In this document: positions 4,944 to 5,053 of the stretch, one piece after another | How positions within the stretch are numbered: position 1 is the first letter of the stretch | Layout: every line of letters starts with the position of its first letter | Source: Verrucomicrobia bacterium UBA3750 | GTDB taxonomy: Bacteria > Verrucomicrobiota > Kiritimatiellia > RFP12 > UBA1067 | Length of the DNA stretch: 5,053 nucleotides | Reading direction: 5' to 3' | NCBI GenBank assembly: GCA_002371755.1 | Contig: DFGM01000106.1 | Location: 1 to 5,053 of the forward strand | Notes under the pieces: model-generated | What the model was told of the DNA's origin: nothing | Databases searched by the model: none | The model's input: the letters and a program-made list of their open reading frames with translations, nothing else | Program-made: the position numbers and the translations under genes

Positions 4944-5053
4944 ATGGAAATCAATTTCACCACCGCTCTTCCGGGCGGAGTAGAGCCGAAAAACGGCAAA
5001 TACCACTGCAAAGTGGCTCATAATAGGGTAATTGCACCCGATGAGGTCGCCGA
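4944..5053 (+). CDS. partial small protein at the right edge, possibly HU-like DNA-binding domain
   Basis: The first 36 residues are present before the window ends. The protein begins M-E-I-N-F-T-T-A-L-P-G-G, then K-Y-H-C-K-V-A-H-N-R-V-I and P-D-E-V-A. The pattern of a short extended strand, a K-Y-x-C-K-V strand, then a P/D-capped D-E-V-A helix start recalls the divergent HU/IHF-like domains found with DUF4469 and similar proteins. This is a weak impression from few residues. The excellent Shine-Dalgarno and structured leader suggest strong, regulated expression. It is the first gene after the repeat region, on the same strand as everything else. The rest of the reading frame is outside the window. 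Confidence 0.7.
   Translation, partial: MEINFTTALPGGVEPKNGKYHCKVAHNRVIAPDEVA

Noticed and set aside
4754..5011. - strand open frame over the leader and right-edge gene
   Set aside because: It has no Shine-Dalgarno, crosses the tandem repeats and hairpin, and opposes a + strand gene with a near-perfect ribosome-binding site.

Overview
The window looks like bacterial chromosomal DNA assembled from pieces of different character. The left third (about 1-1800) has modest GC. One 60-base stretch of the glycosyltransferase gene (1021-1080) has 23 G/C. The secreted glycosidase gene on the right is GC-rich, with 41 G/C in the 60 bases at 3421-3480. Three features together suggest an uncultured, carbohydrate-degrading, Gram-negative-type bacterium, possibly of the Verrucomicrobiota/Kiritimatiellota group: a surface-polysaccharide operon, a signal-peptide-bearing family 2 glycoside hydrolase with a TATAAT box almost touching its ATG, and dense short intergenic repeats. 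The lineage is inferred; no marker gene is present.

Layout. Bases 1-1788 hold the 3' end of a polysaccharide operon, all on the + strand. It starts with a CapF/FnlB/WbjC-type cupin half (39-572) whose reductase half is not in the window. A short GT-B (GT4-like) glycosyltransferase follows after 8 bases (581-1459). Two small single-span membrane proteins, too short for routine calling, come next: 1444-1605 overlaps the glycosyltransferase gene, and 1618-1788 follows closely. Bases 1789-2287 are intergenic. They contain a strong intrinsic terminator (1894-1924), a second structured element ending in a short T run, a 16-bp perfect hairpin (2132-2168), and an extended -10 promoter that may drive a leaderless mRNA.

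Bases 2288-4501 encode a 737-residue exported GH2 glycosidase of beta-galactosidase-like architecture with both catalytic glutamates visible. It sits alone, with no transporter or regulator beside it in the window. Bases 4502-4943 are intergenic and unusually structured. The main element is seven 22-bp units in strict register (4577-4730). Each has a near-palindromic 10-base core (AATG-SS-CATT) followed by a variable half, and the asymmetric cores flip orientation in pairs and include a 36-bp perfect palindrome. Next comes a second two-unit 22-bp array with a different GC-rich core (4737-4780). A candidate promoter follows, then a 10-bp tandem repeat, a leader hairpin and a near-perfect Shine-Dalgarno. 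These precede a small gene that runs off the right edge (4944 onward, possibly HU-like).

Functionally, the left operon makes and assembles a surface glycan, probably one containing an N-acetyl-6-deoxy-L-hexosamine such as L-FucNAc. The GH2 enzyme degrades external or periplasmic beta-glycosides. The two appear to be independent transcription units separated by terminators. The most unusual content is the 22-bp periodic array and the repeat-bordered, apparently half-length capF.
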